From assembly GCF_002079305.1 (NCBI RefSeq), contig NZ_CP015039.1, positions 1,385,501-1,449,500 on the forward strand: a stretch of 64,000 nt of DNA, given 5' to 3'. Below, piece after piece: positions 36,147-45,740 of the stretch. The notes under the pieces were generated by a model. The model had not been told where the DNA came from. It did not search any database and saw nothing but the letters and a program-made list of their open reading frames with translations. Source of the DNA: Rhodovulum sp. P5 (GTDB taxonomy: Bacteria > Pseudomonadota > Alphaproteobacteria > Rhodobacterales > Rhodobacteraceae). Both the position numbers and the translations under genes were made by a program. How positions within the stretch are numbered: the stretch's first letter is position 1; every line of letters begins with the position of its first letter.

Positions 36147-37250
36147 TCAGGACGGGGACGGCTTGCTGATCTCGCCTCCCCCCACAGCGGCACCGACGCC
36201 CGTCGTGGCCGGGCAGGTGGTGGGCAGGCCACGCGCGACGCGCACCGCAAGATAGGCGAAGGCCTGCGCCTCAAGCATATCGCCATTCAGACCGACCATT
36301 TCCACCGGAACGACCTCCAGACCGGTGCGTGTGGCGATCATGTCCATCATCACCGGGTTCAGCCGCCCCCCGCCGGTCACCAGCAACCGGTCCGGCTGGC
36401 GCGGCACATGGTCCAGCCCGCATGCGATGGCCGCAGCGACCACAGCGGTCAGGGTGGCCGCCGCATCCGCGTCCGACAGATGCGCCACGGCTTTGGCCAG
36501 ACCGGCAAAGTCGTTCCGGTCAAGGGATTTCGGCGGCATGCGCAGGAAATAGGGATGCGCCAGCATCGCCTCGACCACCGCCGGGTCAACCTGCCCGCGG
36601 GCCCCCAGTTCACCGTCACGGTCGCATGCCCGGCCCAGCCGTGCCTGCATCAGATCGTTCAGCGGCGCATTTGCAGGCCCGGTGTCGAAGGCCAGAAGGG
36701 CACCGTCATCCTCAGGCCGCTCAAAACTCGGGTCGACCCATGTCAGGTTGCCGACGCCCCCAAGATTGACAAAGGCCAGCGGTGCCTTGGCCCCGATCCA
36801 TTTTGCACAGGCGAAATGGAAGAACGGGGCCAGCGGCGCGCCCTGCCCGCCCAGTCGCACATCGTTGCTGCGAAAATCCCACGCCACCGGCACGCCAAGT
36901 GCATGGGCCAGAACGCGGCCATCGCCGACCTGATGCGTGCCCCGGCCCCGCGGATCATGGGCAAGGGTCTGCCCATGGAATCCGGCCAAGGCGATATCGT
37001 TGAACTGCGCCATAAGTTCCGCATGGGCGGTCTCGACGATCTCGGCGGCCTCGGCCACGCCGTCCTCCCCCGGCCAGCGGCCAAGCGCGGCGGCGATCCC
37101 CTGACGCTCTGCATCCGAATAGGCGCGGTAGGCCACCTCACCGAACGCCGTGATCGCTTCGCCATCGGTCACGACGACAGCGGCATCCACCCCGTCAAGC
37201 GACGTCCCCGACATCGTGCCCAATGCCCGTACGGGCAAGCCTTGCATCAT
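36147..37250 (-). CDS. anmK: Anhydro-N-acetylmuramic acid kinase
   Basis: A 367-aa sugar kinase of the hexokinase/actin fold that converts anhMurNAc from peptidoglycan turnover into MurNAc-6-phosphate. It has [18 protein letters not shown] near the N-terminus (phosphate binding), [11 protein letters not shown] with the catalytic Asp region near 95, and [12 protein letters not shown] near 290. The start is one of two adjacent ATGs (37250 or 37247). It is divergent from tyrS with 66 bp between. Confidence 0.94.
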   Translation of the reverse strand: MMQGLPVRALGTMSGTSLDGVDAAVVVTDGEAITAFGEVAYRAYSDAERQGIAAALGRWPGEDGVAEAAEIVETAHAELMAQFNDIALAGFHGQTLAHDPRGRGTHQVGDGRVLAHALGVPVAWDFRSNDVRLGGQGAPLAPFFHFACAKWIGAKAPLAFVNLGGVGNLTWVDPSFERPEDDGALLAFDTGPANAPLNDLMQARLGRACDRDGELGARGQVDPAVVEAMLAHPYFLRMPPKSLDRNDFAGLAKAVAHLSDADAAATLTAVVAAAIACGLDHVPRQPDRLLVTGGGRLNPVMMDMIATRTGLEVVPVEMVGLNGDMLEAQAFAYLAVRVARGLPTTCPATTGVGAAVGGGEISKPSPS

Positions 37251-37316
37251 GGCCTTTCCCTTGTCTGCCTGCCCCGATATATGACGGCGCAAATCCACCC
37301 TAAGGGAAAAGTGGCA

Positions 37317-38570
37317 ATGACCTACCACCCCAAATCCGACTTCCTGCGCGTGATGATCGAGCGTGGCTTTCTGGCCGACTGCACCGATTATCAGGGGCTG
37401 GACGAGGCTTTTGCGGCTGGGGTCGTTCCGGCCTATATCGGCTTCGACGCGACGGCAAAATCCCTGCATGTTGGCAGCCTGATCCAGATCATGATGCTGC
37501 GCTGGCTGCAAAAGACGGGTCACAAGCCGCTGGTCCTGATGGGGGGCGGCACGACCAAGGTGGGCGATCCGTCCTTCCGCGCCGATGAGCGGCCCTTGCT
37601 GACGCCCGATCAGATCGATGCCAATATCGAGGGGATCAAGAAGGTCTTCGCGAAATACATCAGTTTCGGTGACGCGCCGTCAGACGCGCTGATGCTGAAC
37701 AACGCCGAGTGGCTGGATGGGCTGAACTATCTCGATTTCCTGCGGGATATCGGGCGGCATTTCTCGGTCAACCGAATGCTGTCCTTCGAATCCGTCAAGT
37801 CGCGGCTGGACCGGGAACAGTCGCTCAGCTTCCTCGAATTCAATTACATGATCCTGCAGGCCTACGACTTCCTCGAACTCAACCGCCGCTACGGGTGCCG
37901 GTTGCAGATGGGCGGTTCCGACCAGTGGGGCAACATCGTCAACGGGATCGACCTGACGCGCCGCATCCTTGATCAGGAGGTGTTCGGCCTGACCTCTCCC
38001 CTTCTGACGACATCGGACGGCAAGAAGATGGGCAAGTCGGCCGACGGTGCGGTGTGGCTGAATGCCGACATGCGCAGCCCGTACGAGTTCTGGCAGTTCT
38101 GGCGCAACACCACCGATGCCGATGTGGGCCGGTTCCTGAAGCTTTACACCGAAATGCCGCTAGATGAGTGCGAGCGGCTGGGCGCGCTGGAAGGGTCGGA
38201 GATCAACGATGCCAAGATCGTTCTGGCCAACGCGGTCACGACCCTGTGCCACGGGGCCGAGGCGGCCGAGGCGGCCGAGGCAACCGCGCGCGAAGTGTTC
38301 GAAAAGGGCGGCGTGGGCGAAGACCTGCCCACCCTGTCCGTTACCGCAGACGAAGTCGGTGCGGGCATTTCGGTCGTTCAGTTGATCACCCGGTCGGGCT
38401 TGGCCAAATCGGGGAAAGAGGCCAAGCGCTTGATCGCCGAGGGCGGCGCGCGGTTGAACGACGCCCCCCTGTCCGACGCCAGTTTGATGATCGACGCCGG
38501 CATGCTGGCAGACCCGATCAAGCTGAGCGCAGGCAAGAAGCGGCACGCACTGGTCCGTCTGGCCGACTGA
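37317..38570 (+). CDS. tyrS: Tyrosyl-tRNA synthetase
   Basis: A 417-aa class-I aminoacyl-tRNA synthetase. The HIGH-type motif is HVGS (51-54) and the KMSKS-type loop is KMGKS (237-241). The Tyr-binding pocket includes YIGFDATA and the SDQWGNI segment (201-207). A C-terminal S4 domain (about 350-417) binds tRNA. AAGGGAAAA precedes the ATG at 37317; an in-frame ATG at 37281 would add 12 residues. A strong bidirectional terminator follows. Confidence 0.98.
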   Translation: MTYHPKSDFLRVMIERGFLADCTDYQGLDEAFAAGVVPAYIGFDATAKSLHVGSLIQIMMLRWLQKTGHKPLVLMGGGTTKVGDPSFRADERPLLTPDQIDANIEGIKKVFAKYISFGDAPSDALMLNNAEWLDGLNYLDFLRDIGRHFSVNRMLSFESVKSRLDREQSLSFLEFNYMILQAYDFLELNRRYGCRLQMGGSDQWGNIVNGIDLTRRILDQEVFGLTSPLLTTSDGKKMGKSADGAVWLNADMRSPYEFWQFWRNTTDADVGRFLKLYTEMPLDECERLGALEGSEINDAKIVLANAVTTLCHGAEAAEAAEATAREVFEKGGVGEDLPTLSVTADEVGAGISVVQLITRSGLAKSGKEAKRLIAEGGARLNDAPLSDASLMIDAGMLADPIKLSAGKKRHALVRLAD

Positions 38571-38617
38571 GAACCGGCACTTTCAGGGGCGCCAGAGCGG
38601 TGCGCCCCACTTCAAAG

Positions 38618-38654
38618 AAACGGCCCTCCCGAATATGTGGGAGGGCCGTTTTTC
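38618..38654. terminator. Bidirectional rho-independent terminator between tyrS and the VPLPA-CTERM gene
   Basis: AAACGGCCCTCCC and GGGAGGGCCGTTT form a perfect 13-bp stem with an 8-nt loop, followed on the plus strand by TTTTTCT and on the minus strand by a TTTCTTT tail. It serves both convergent genes. Confidence 0.92.
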
Positions 38655-38691
38655 TATTCGTGATGCTCTTGAGGAAAATAGAGCGACTGGG

Positions 38692-40347
38692 TCAACCCGC
38701 GCGGCGCCGCATCAGACCGAGGCCCGCCAGACCGGTCCCAAGCAGCACCAGGCCCGCGGGCAGCGGCACCGGCGACGCCAGTGCGGCGACCTCGGCATAG
38801 GTCTTGAAGACCTGGCCCTCATCAAACAGGAAGCCCTCGAAATTCGTAAGACGCAGGCTGAACACATCAAAGCCGTTGTCGAAGCTCAGATCGAGAATAT
38901 CGCCGTCGAGGACCACGCTCAGCATCTCGAAGGTGTAGTCATAGGCTTCGAACGTGTCGTAATCGTCGCCCCCGTCGAACAGGGAACCGACACCGCCGAA
39001 GACACCGCTGAAGTCAGCGCCGCCAAGGGTCAGAAGGTCGTCGCCTGCCCCGAGATTGCCCCCGCCAATGACCGTACCGATTGAGGACGCCGCGAAGACA
39101 TCGTCGCCGCCCCGCAGGTTCACGGCAAGACCGGTCGGATCGGCAACACCCTGCGTGGTGCTTTCAAGCAGGCCGTAGTTGATCACGACGATATCCTGCG
39201 TGGCGTCGACATCGGTTTCAACGCCAACGGTGCCCGAGATGATCCCATAGTTTTCGATGTAGGACACCACCTCGTCCGGCGTGTCGACAAGCTCTGACGG
39301 ATCGAAATCGATGGCCGCGTTGGTCGTCGAGCGGATCACCCCGGTAAAGTCGTTCAGCACGTAGCCCGAGTCGATATCGAGTGCATCCTGCGCCTCAAGG
39401 CTCGGATCGGCATCCAGATCGGCCTGGGTCTGGGTATTCTCCATGACGCCGAAGTTGTAGATCTCGGCATCCTCGCCAACCTGCACCGCATCGTCGAAGC
39501 CCAGGATCGTTCCGTAGTTTTCGATATAGGCGGTATGCTCGGCCTCCACGCCCTCACCAGCGGTGGATTCGATCAGGCCGTGGTTTTCCAGCAGGAGGAA
39601 ATCGCCAACGTCGATCCCCTTGTTGGTGGCGATGATCGTGCCGGCTTCCCAGTTGACGATTGCGGCATCGTCACCGGCTTCGACGGCGTCGCCATCGGTC
39701 GTCTCGATCGAGCCGTAGTTTTCAAGTTCCAGCCATTCGTCAAAATCGATGGCCTTGTTCCCGGACAGGATCGCGCCCTCGTTGTAAATGTAGCCCCAAC
39801 CGGCCTCGACCGCATCGCTGTCTGCGGTGATGTCGCTATAGTTGGCAAGGTCAAGGAATTCGTCGATATCCAGCGCCTTGCCGCCGGACACGATCGACCC
39901 GAAGTTCTCGACAATCGCGGTGGTTGCCTCTACCGCATCATCCCCCGTGGTGATCGCACCGTGGTTGCCAAGCCAGGACAACTCCCCCGCAATGTCGATG
40001 CCTTTCACGGTTGCGACGATATCACCGAAGTTGTCGATAAAGGCGCCATCGCCCGCGTCGATACCGTCACCGTCGCCACCGGCCACCGCAATCGTGCCGT
40101 CATTTGTCAGGAACAGCGAGTCGGCAACACGGATCACATCGTCATCGGTATTCTCGACGGTCGCGCCGAAAAGCACGTCCACGGTGACGCCGTTCAGCGT
40201 CTCTTGAACGAACCCGTCACTATCGGCACCGGTGCATGTCACCGTTGCGCCGTCGCCGAGGAAATCCGGCGTACAATCAGCCAAAGCGGATTGGGAAAAC
40301 ACCATAGGCAGCGCGATCAGCGCCGTGGTTAATAGATAACGTTTCAC
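38692..40347 (-). CDS. Large secreted VPLPA-CTERM protein with beta-helix repeats and RTX-like segment
   Basis: A 551-aa protein starting with GTG at 40347 (KRYLLTTALIALPMVFSQSALA signal peptide; GGGGGT precedes the GTG). Residues about 55-360 are degenerate tandem strands of the form I-x-N-x-G-x-I with recurrent NYG, NFG and DGDAVEA elements, consistent with a right-handed beta-helix. Residues about 405-460 contain GGDD, GAGDDLLTLGG and DGGDDYDTF, which resemble RTX calcium-binding turns. The end is VPLPAGLVLLGTGLAGLG plus RRRAG, a textbook VPLPA-CTERM sorting signal. The protein is very acidic and almost without Lys or Arg in the body. It is likely surface-bound or released; the function is unknown. 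Confidence 0.85.
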   Translation of the reverse strand: MKRYLLTTALIALPMVFSQSALADCTPDFLGDGATVTCTGADSDGFVQETLNGVTVDVLFGATVENTDDDVIRVADSLFLTNDGTIAVAGGDGDGIDAGDGAFIDNFGDIVATVKGIDIAGELSWLGNHGAITTGDDAVEATTAIVENFGSIVSGGKALDIDEFLDLANYSDITADSDAVEAGWGYIYNEGAILSGNKAIDFDEWLELENYGSIETTDGDAVEAGDDAAIVNWEAGTIIATNKGIDVGDFLLLENHGLIESTAGEGVEAEHTAYIENYGTILGFDDAVQVGEDAEIYNFGVMENTQTQADLDADPSLEAQDALDIDSGYVLNDFTGVIRSTTNAAIDFDPSELVDTPDEVVSYIENYGIISGTVGVETDVDATQDIVVINYGLLESTTQGVADPTGLAVNLRGGDDVFAASSIGTVIGGGNLGAGDDLLTLGGADFSGVFGGVGSLFDGGDDYDTFEAYDYTFEMLSVVLDGDILDLSFDNGFDVFSLRLTNFEGFLFDEGQVFKTYAEVAALASPVPLPAGLVLLGTGLAGLGLMRRRAG

Positions 40348-40427
40348 AGTTACACCCCCATACGGAACAATTATCGCAGCGTTAACCAATCCACATGAAG
40401 GTTTTGTGTCACTCGGGACGCGGCGCC

Positions 40428-40976
40428 CTATTCCGTCACTCTTACCGTCACCATCCGGTCCGGTTGCCCCAGAACGGCACCGTTCCGCCCCTTGCCGCGC
40501 TTGATGGCGTCGACAACGTCCATGCCGCCGGTGACCTGCCCCACGACGGTATACTGCCCGTTCAGAAACGCCCCCGGCGCGAACATGATGAAGAATTGTG
40601 AGTTGGCGGAATCGGGGTTCTGGCTGCGGGCCATGCCGACCGTACCGCGCTCGAACGGCAGATCGGAAAACTCGGCCTTCAGATCGGGCATGTCGGAGCC
40701 GCCCATGCCCGCGCGGCGCATATCGCTGCCAAACTTGCCGAATTCCACATCACCAGTCTGGGCCATGAACCCGTCGATCACCCGGTGGAACACCACGTCG
40801 TCATAGGCGCCTTGCTCTGCAAGCTCGGCGATGCGGGCCGCGTGATTCGGGGCTACGTCCTCCAGCAGATCGATGGTGATCGTGCCGTTGGCGCCTTCGC
40901 CCGCGATCTCGATTTCCAGCCCCGTCGCAAGCGCGGGGCTGGCGGCAAACGCCAGAAGAAGGGCCAGCTTACGCAT
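40428..40976 (-). CDS. Periplasmic cyclophilin-type peptidyl-prolyl isomerase
   Basis: A 182-aa protein with a signal peptide (MRKLALLLAFAASPALA) and a cyclophilin domain. The active-site segment is VVFHRVIDGFMAQTGDV, with the later SQFFIMFAPGAFLNGQYTVVG, matching cyclophilin positions for the catalytic Arg, Phe, Gln and Trp-replacing residues. It catalyses proline isomerisation in the periplasm. Its start lies inside the end of the upstream cytosolic cyclophilin gene (8-bp overlap), so the two form a tandem paralogous pair. Confidence 0.95.
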   Translation of the reverse strand: MRKLALLLAFAASPALATGLEIEIAGEGANGTITIDLLEDVAPNHAARIAELAEQGAYDDVVFHRVIDGFMAQTGDVEFGKFGSDMRRAGMGGSDMPDLKAEFSDLPFERGTVGMARSQNPDSANSQFFIMFAPGAFLNGQYTVVGQVTGGMDVVDAIKRGKGRNGAVLGQPDRMVTVRVTE

Positions 40977-41475
40977 CGGCGGCCACCTTGACGCTGATCA
41001 TCCGGTCGGGATTCGCAGGCGGCTCCCCCCGGGCGATGTCGTCGACATGCTCCATCCCATCGATCACGCGACCGTAGACCGTGTATTGACCGTTCAGGAA
41101 GTGGTTGTCGATGAAGTTGATGAAGAACTGCGAATTGGCAGAGTTCGGGTTTTGCGAGCGCGCCGCGCCCAAGGTCCCGCGGTCATGGGGCAGCTTGGAA
41201 AACTCGGCCGGCAGGTCGGGCAGATCGGACCCGCCCGTACCCGCGCGGCGCATGTCGAAATCCTTTTCCGCGTTGCCATAGGCCACGTCGCCGGTCTGGG
41301 CCATGAAGCCGTCGATCACCCGGTGGAACACCACGTTGTCATAGGCCCCTGCCCGCGCGAGTTCCTTCATGCGCTCGGCATGTTTGGGCGCGACGTCGGG
41401 CAACAACTCGATAAGGACGGTACCGCCCTTCAGTTCCATGACGATCGTGTTTTCGGGATCTTTGATGTCGGCCAT
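40969..41475 (-). CDS. ppiB: Cytosolic cyclophilin-type peptidyl-prolyl isomerase
   Basis: A 168-aa cyclophilin without a signal peptide (MADIKDPENTIVMELKGG...). The same active-site elements as the adjacent paralogue are present: VVFHRVIDGFMAQTGDV and SQFFINFIDNHFLNGQYTVYG. It differs by an insertion containing NAEKDFDMRRAG. Sequence upstream of 41475 stays open for a long distance but runs antisense through pgk and is not part of the gene. It is divergent from pgk with 147 bp between and overlaps the periplasmic cyclophilin gene by 8 bp. Confidence 0.95.
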   Translation of the reverse strand: MADIKDPENTIVMELKGGTVLIELLPDVAPKHAERMKELARAGAYDNVVFHRVIDGFMAQTGDVAYGNAEKDFDMRRAGTGGSDLPDLPAEFSKLPHDRGTLGAARSQNPNSANSQFFINFIDNHFLNGQYTVYGRVIDGMEHVDDIARGEPPANPDRMISVKVAADA

Positions 41476-41622
41476 TGACCGGTTCCTTATGCCTGTTCTG
41501 TCGGGGGCGGAGCCTAGTGCGACCAATCGCCGATGAAAAGAGGCACCGAAATTGCAAGGATTGACCTTTGCCCCGCCTTTGGGCGAATTAGCGCCAACGC
41601 GAAAACCCTGGGAGGAGAGCGC

Positions 41623-42813
41623 ATGGCCTGGAAGACCCTCGACGACATGGACCTTGACGGCAAGGTCGCACTGGTGCGGGTGGACATCAACGTGCCGGTC
41701 GAGGACGGCAAGGTGACCGACGCCACTCGGATCGAACGCATCATTCCGACGGTGATGGATATCCTTGAAAAGGGCGGTAAGCCCGTTCTGCTGGCCCATT
41801 TCGGCCGCCCCAAGGGACAAGTCGTCCCCGAGATGAGCCTGAAGGTCACCCTGCCCGCGCTGGAGGAGGCGTTCGGCCGGGGCGTGATCTTCGCCGATGA
41901 CTGCGTGGGGCTGCCGGCGAAACAGGCCGTCGCGGCGCTGAGCGAGGGGGACATCCTGCTGCTGGAAAACACCCGCTTCCACGCAGGCGAGGAAAAGAAC
42001 GACCCGGCGATGGCCGCCGCTCTGGCCGCACTTGGCGACGTTTACGTCAACGATGCATTCTCGGCCGCGCACCGCGCCCATGCTTCGACCGAGGGGATCG
42101 CAAAGCTTCTGCCCTCCTGCGCCGGCCGCAACATGGAAGCGGAGTTGAAAGCGCTGGAAGGCGCCCTGTCGAACCCCGAACGCCCGGTGGTCGCCGTTGT
42201 GGGCGGCGCCAAGGTTTCGACCAAGCTGGACCTTCTGGGCAACCTCGTCACCAAGGTGGACTACCTGGTGATCGGCGGCGGCATGGCCAACACCTTCCTT
42301 GCGGCGCAGGGCATCAATGTCGGCAAGTCGCTGTGCGAGCATGACCTGACCGGCACCGCGCGCGACATCATGGACAAGGCCAAGACCGCGGGATGCGAGA
42401 TCGTTCTGCCCGTCGATATCGTCTGCGCCCGGGAGTTCAAGGCCGGGGCCGAGAACGAGACCGTTCCCACGGATGCCTGCCCCGAAGATGCGATGATCCT
42501 TGATGCCGGGCCGGAAAGCGTTGCCAAGATCGAGGACGTCTTCTCCAAGTGCAAGACCCTGATCTGGAACGGCCCGCTCGGCGCGTTCGAAATCAACCCC
42601 TTCGATTTCGCCACCAACGCGGCGGCAAAGAAGGCGGCAGACATGACCAAGGCCGGTACACTGACCTCGGTTGCCGGCGGCGGCGACACGGTTGCCGCGC
42701 TGAACGGTGCGGGCGCTGCGGAAGATTTCACCTACATCTCGACCGCGGGCGGTGCCTTCCTGGAATGGATGGAAGGCAAGACCCTGCCCGGCGTGGCAGC
42801 CCTCGAAGGCTGA
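41623..42813 (+). CDS. pgk: Phosphoglycerate kinase
   Basis: A 396-aa monomeric glycolytic and Calvin-cycle enzyme transferring phosphate between 1,3-bisphosphoglycerate and ADP. Substrate-binding VRVDINVP lies at about 18-25, [10 protein letters not shown] near 57-66, [10 protein letters not shown] near 112-121, [13 protein letters not shown] near 143-155, and the nucleotide-binding [10 protein letters not shown] near 350-359. A strong GGAGGAG precedes the ATG at 41623. A perfect terminator hairpin follows 14 bp after the stop. Confidence 0.98.
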   Translation: MAWKTLDDMDLDGKVALVRVDINVPVEDGKVTDATRIERIIPTVMDILEKGGKPVLLAHFGRPKGQVVPEMSLKVTLPALEEAFGRGVIFADDCVGLPAKQAVAALSEGDILLLENTRFHAGEEKNDPAMAAALAALGDVYVNDAFSAAHRAHASTEGIAKLLPSCAGRNMEAELKALEGALSNPERPVVAVVGGAKVSTKLDLLGNLVTKVDYLVIGGGMANTFLAAQGINVGKSLCEHDLTGTARDIMDKAKTAGCEIVLPVDIVCAREFKAGAENETVPTDACPEDAMILDAGPESVAKIEDVFSKCKTLIWNGPLGAFEINPFDFATNAAAKKAADMTKAGTLTSVAGGGDTVAALNGAGAAEDFTYISTAGGAFLEWMEGKTLPGVAALEG

Positions 42814-42826
42814 TCGCTGCAACAGT

Positions 42827-42866
42827 CCGGAATGGCGCCGTGCCGGCGCCATTCCGGCCATTTCCT
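42827..42866 (+). terminator. Rho-independent terminator after pgk
   Basis: CCGGAATGGCGCC and GGCGCCATTCCGG form a perfect 13-bp stem with a 5-nt loop, followed by a broken T-rich tail (ATTTCCTTT). Confidence 0.8.
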
Positions 42867-42931
42867 TTGCGAATCACTTGCGCTAGAGTGCCCGCAGCCG
42901 TCCATCAGAGGCGGTGCATGGGGCATTCAGG

Positions 42932-43234
42932 ATGAGCGGTATGCGCAGACGTCCGGCTTGGGGCGCGCTCGTTTTTCTGGGACTTGGCTTTTCAGCCTCG
43001 ATCTATTTCACATTCGCCGCCGTTCAGGGCGACTATGGCCTGTTTCGTCGTGTCCAGATCGAGGCCGACATCCAGCGGCTGCGCAACGAAAAGGCGGCAC
43101 TATCAGCCAGCCTGGAAGACCTCACCAACAGAACCCGCCGCCTGTCCGACGGCTATCTTGACCTCGACCTGCTGGACGAACGCGCACGCGAAGTGCTTGG
43201 CCTGATCCGGGCCGATGAGATCGTGATCCGCTAA
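42932..43234 (+). CDS. FtsB/DivIC-like septum formation initiator protein
   Basis: A 100-aa protein with one N-terminal membrane span (about 11-33) and a periplasmic coiled coil (about 42-75, rich in Leu, Glu, Arg, Lys), then a C-terminal YLDLDLLDERAREVLGLI segment typical of FtsB. It belongs with the divisome FtsQLB complex. The start at 42932 is preferred over one six codons earlier; a further ATG three codons downstream is possible. Its position between pgk and pdhA is the usual Rhodobacterales arrangement. Confidence 0.85.
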   Translation: MSGMRRRPAWGALVFLGLGFSASIYFTFAAVQGDYGLFRRVQIEADIQRLRNEKAALSASLEDLTNRTRRLSDGYLDLDLLDERAREVLGLIRADEIVIR

Positions 43235-43293
43235 GGCCGTCGCCACGCCCCTTGTCTCCGCGAATTCTTCCTCGCAATCCGCGTCGAGCTCTG

Positions 43294-43315
43294 TTAACAT
43301 TTTGTTCAACGTTAA
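43294..43315. promoter_or_regulatory. AT-rich imperfect dyad upstream of pdhA
   Basis: TTAAC and GTTAA flank a T-rich centre of 12 bp, 31 bp before the pdhA ATG. This is the only strongly AT-rich stretch of the intergenic region and may be the pdh promoter or an operator; no regulator can be named. Confidence 0.3.
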
Positions 43316-43345
43316 ACCATTTTCGTGCGAGGGAGGCGCTGTCGA

Positions 43346-44356
43346 ATGGCCACGCGCAAAGCACCAGCAAAATCAAATACGTCCAAGGAAGAGCTGCTGA
43401 AATTCTACCGTGAGATGCTGCTGATCCGTCGATTCGAGGAAAAGGCAGGCCAACTGTACGGGATGGGCCTGATCGGCGGTTTCTGTCACCTGTATATCGG
43501 GCAGGAGGCCGTCGTTGTCGGCCTGGAGGCCGCCACCGAAGAAGGCGACAAGCGCATCACCTCCTATCGCGATCATGGACATATGCTGGCCTGCGGGATG
43601 GACGCCAAGGGCGTCATGGCCGAACTGACCGGGCGCGAGGGAGGATACTCCAAGGGCAAGGGCGGTTCGATGCACATGTTCTCGAAGGACCGTCACTTCT
43701 ATGGCGGCCACGGGATCGTGGGCGCACAGGTACCCATCGGCGCCGGCCTCGCCTTCGCGGACAAATACAAGGAAAACGGCCGCGTCACGTTCGTCTATTT
43801 CGGCGATGGCGCCGCCAACCAGGGCCAGGTGGCCGAGACCTACAACATGGCGGAGCTTTGGGACCTGCCGGTCATCTTCGTGATCGAGAACAACCAGTAC
43901 GCCATGGGCACAGCCGTCAAGCGCGCCACGAAAAGCCCCGACTTCTGGGAACGCGGTGCAGCCTACGGGATCGAGGGCGAAGCGGTCGACGGGATGGACG
44001 TGCTGGCCGTGAAGGCCGCAGGCGAAAAGGCAGTGGCGCACTGCCGCGCTGGCAACGGCCCCTACATCCTTGAGATCATGACCTATCGCTACCGTGGCCA
44101 CTCGATGTCGGACCCTGCCAAGTACCGCTCCCGCGAAGAAGTGCAGAAGATCCGCGAGGAGCGCGATGCCATCGAACATGTGCGCGAGCTGATCTTGCAG
44201 GGCAGCCACGCAACCGAGGACGAGTTGAAGGACATCGACAAGGAGATCAAGGGCATCGTCAACGAGGCGGCCGACTTCGCCAAGGAAAGCCCCGAACCCG
44301 CGCTCGACGAGCTTTGGACCGACATCTACGCCGACGCGGCGCCGCAGAACGCCTGA
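43346..44356 (+). CDS. pdhA: Pyruvate dehydrogenase E1 component, alpha subunit
   Basis: A 336-aa thiamine-diphosphate enzyme subunit of the alpha2beta2 E1 type. The ThDP/Mg motif runs from GDG (153-155) to NN (182-183), and the regulatory-loop region [14 protein letters not shown] is present near 250. E1 decarboxylates pyruvate and reductively acetylates the lipoyl groups of E2. GAGGGAGG precedes the ATG at 43346. It is first of pdhA-pdhB-pdhC, 14 bp before pdhB. The E3 gene is not in this window. Confidence 0.97.
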   Translation: MATRKAPAKSNTSKEELLKFYREMLLIRRFEEKAGQLYGMGLIGGFCHLYIGQEAVVVGLEAATEEGDKRITSYRDHGHMLACGMDAKGVMAELTGREGGYSKGKGGSMHMFSKDRHFYGGHGIVGAQVPIGAGLAFADKYKENGRVTFVYFGDGAANQGQVAETYNMAELWDLPVIFVIENNQYAMGTAVKRATKSPDFWERGAAYGIEGEAVDGMDVLAVKAAGEKAVAHCRAGNGPYILEIMTYRYRGHSMSDPAKYRSREEVQKIREERDAIEHVRELILQGSHATEDELKDIDKEIKGIVNEAADFAKESPEPALDELWTDIYADAAPQNA

Positions 44357-44370
44357 GGGGGACGACGACA

Positions 44371-45728
44371 ATGGCTACCGAAATCCTGATGCCCGCGCTC
44401 TCCCCCACGATGGAGGAAGGCACGCTCGCCAAATGGCTTGTGAAAGAGGGCGATACCGTCTCGGCCGGCGATATCCTCGCCGAGATCGAAACCGACAAGG
44501 CCACGATGGAATTCGAGGCCGTGGATGAAGGCATTCTCGGCAAGATCCTGATCGAGGCCGGCACCGATGGCGTGAAGGTCAACACCCCCATCGCCGTTCT
44601 GGTCGAGGATGGCGAGGATGCCGATGCCGCCGCCGCGCAATCGGCCAGCCCCGCGCCGCAAGCCACCAAAACGCCCCCGCCGCGGCCCCGGCAGAACCAA
44701 AGGCCCCCGCGCCCGCGGCCGAACCGGATTTCCCCGAAGGCACCGAATTACGCTCCTGCACCGTGCGCGAGGCGCTGCGGGACGCCATGGCCGAGGAGAT
44801 GCGCCGCGACGACACCGTCTTCCTGATGGGGGAGGAAGTGGCGGAGTATCAGGGTGCCTACAAGATCAGTCAGGGCCTTCTGGACGAATTCGGCGCCAAG
44901 CGCGTCATCGACACACCGATCACCGAACACGGCTTTGCGGGCTTGGGCGTCGGCGCGGCCTTCGGAGGACTGCGCCCGATTGTGGAGTTCATGACCTTCA
45001 ACTTCGCGATGCAGGCGATGGATCACATCGTCAACTCTGCCGCCAAGACGCTTTACATGTCGGGCGGGCAGATGGGCGCGCCGATGGTGTTCCGCGGGCC
45101 GAACGGTGCCGCCGCCCGCGTCGGGGCACAGCACAGTCAGGACTATGCCGCCTGGTATGCCCATATCCCCGGCCTGAAGGTCGTGCAGCCCTACTCGGCC
45201 GCCGATGCCAAGGGTCTTCTGAAAACCGCGATCCGTGACCCGAACCCGGTCATCTTCCTTGAAAACGAGATCCTCTACGGCCGCAGCTTCGAGGTGCCGG
45301 TGCTCGACGATTTCACCATTCCCTTCGGCAAGGCCCGCATCTGGCGCGAAGGGTCCGACGTGACGATCGTCAGCTTTGGCATCGGCATGGCCCACGCGCT
45401 GGAGGCCGCAGACGCGCTCCACAAGGAGGGGATCGAGGCCGAGGTGATCGACCTGCGCACCCTGCGCCCCATGGACACCGCCACCGTGATCGAAAGCGTG
45501 AAGAAGACCAATCGCTGCGTGACGGTGGAAGAAGGCTTCCCGGTCTGCTCCATCGGCAACCACATCTCGGCCGTTCTGATGCAGGAGGCGTTCGATTGGC
45601 TGGATGCCCCGGTGATCAACTGCACCGGCAAGGACGTCCCCATGCCCTATGCCGCGAACCTTGAAAAGCTGGCGCTGGTGACCGCGAAAGAGGTGGTCGA
45701 GGCGGTCAAGCAAGTGACCTATCGCTGA
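44371..45728 (+). CDS. pdhB: Pyruvate dehydrogenase E1 component, beta subunit with N-terminal lipoyl domain; frameshifted as assembled
   Basis: In Alphaproteobacteria this protein is a lipoyl domain fused to E1 beta (expected here about 452 aa). The lipoyl part begins at 44371 ([17 protein letters not shown]) with lipoyl-Lys43 in ETDKATM. An Ala/Pro linker follows, then E1 beta ([18 protein letters not shown]...[17 protein letters not shown]). The halves lie in different frames: a single base is missing between about 44650 and 44690, probably in AAAA (44668-44671) or CCCCC (44674-44678). In the lipoyl frame translation runs to a stop at 44826. The E1-beta frame is open from 44763 (GTG) to 45728, 321 codons, essentially the full E1-beta domain. 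Sequencing error, true mutation and split translation are all possible. Confidence 0.9.
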
Positions 45729-45740
45729 GGAGACGCGGAT

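Noticed and set aside
40969-42861. A 630-codon minus-strand frame that would fuse a long N-terminus to the cytosolic cyclophilin
   Set aside because: The extension is antisense to pgk. The cyclophilin proper starts at 41475 with a conserved N-terminus.
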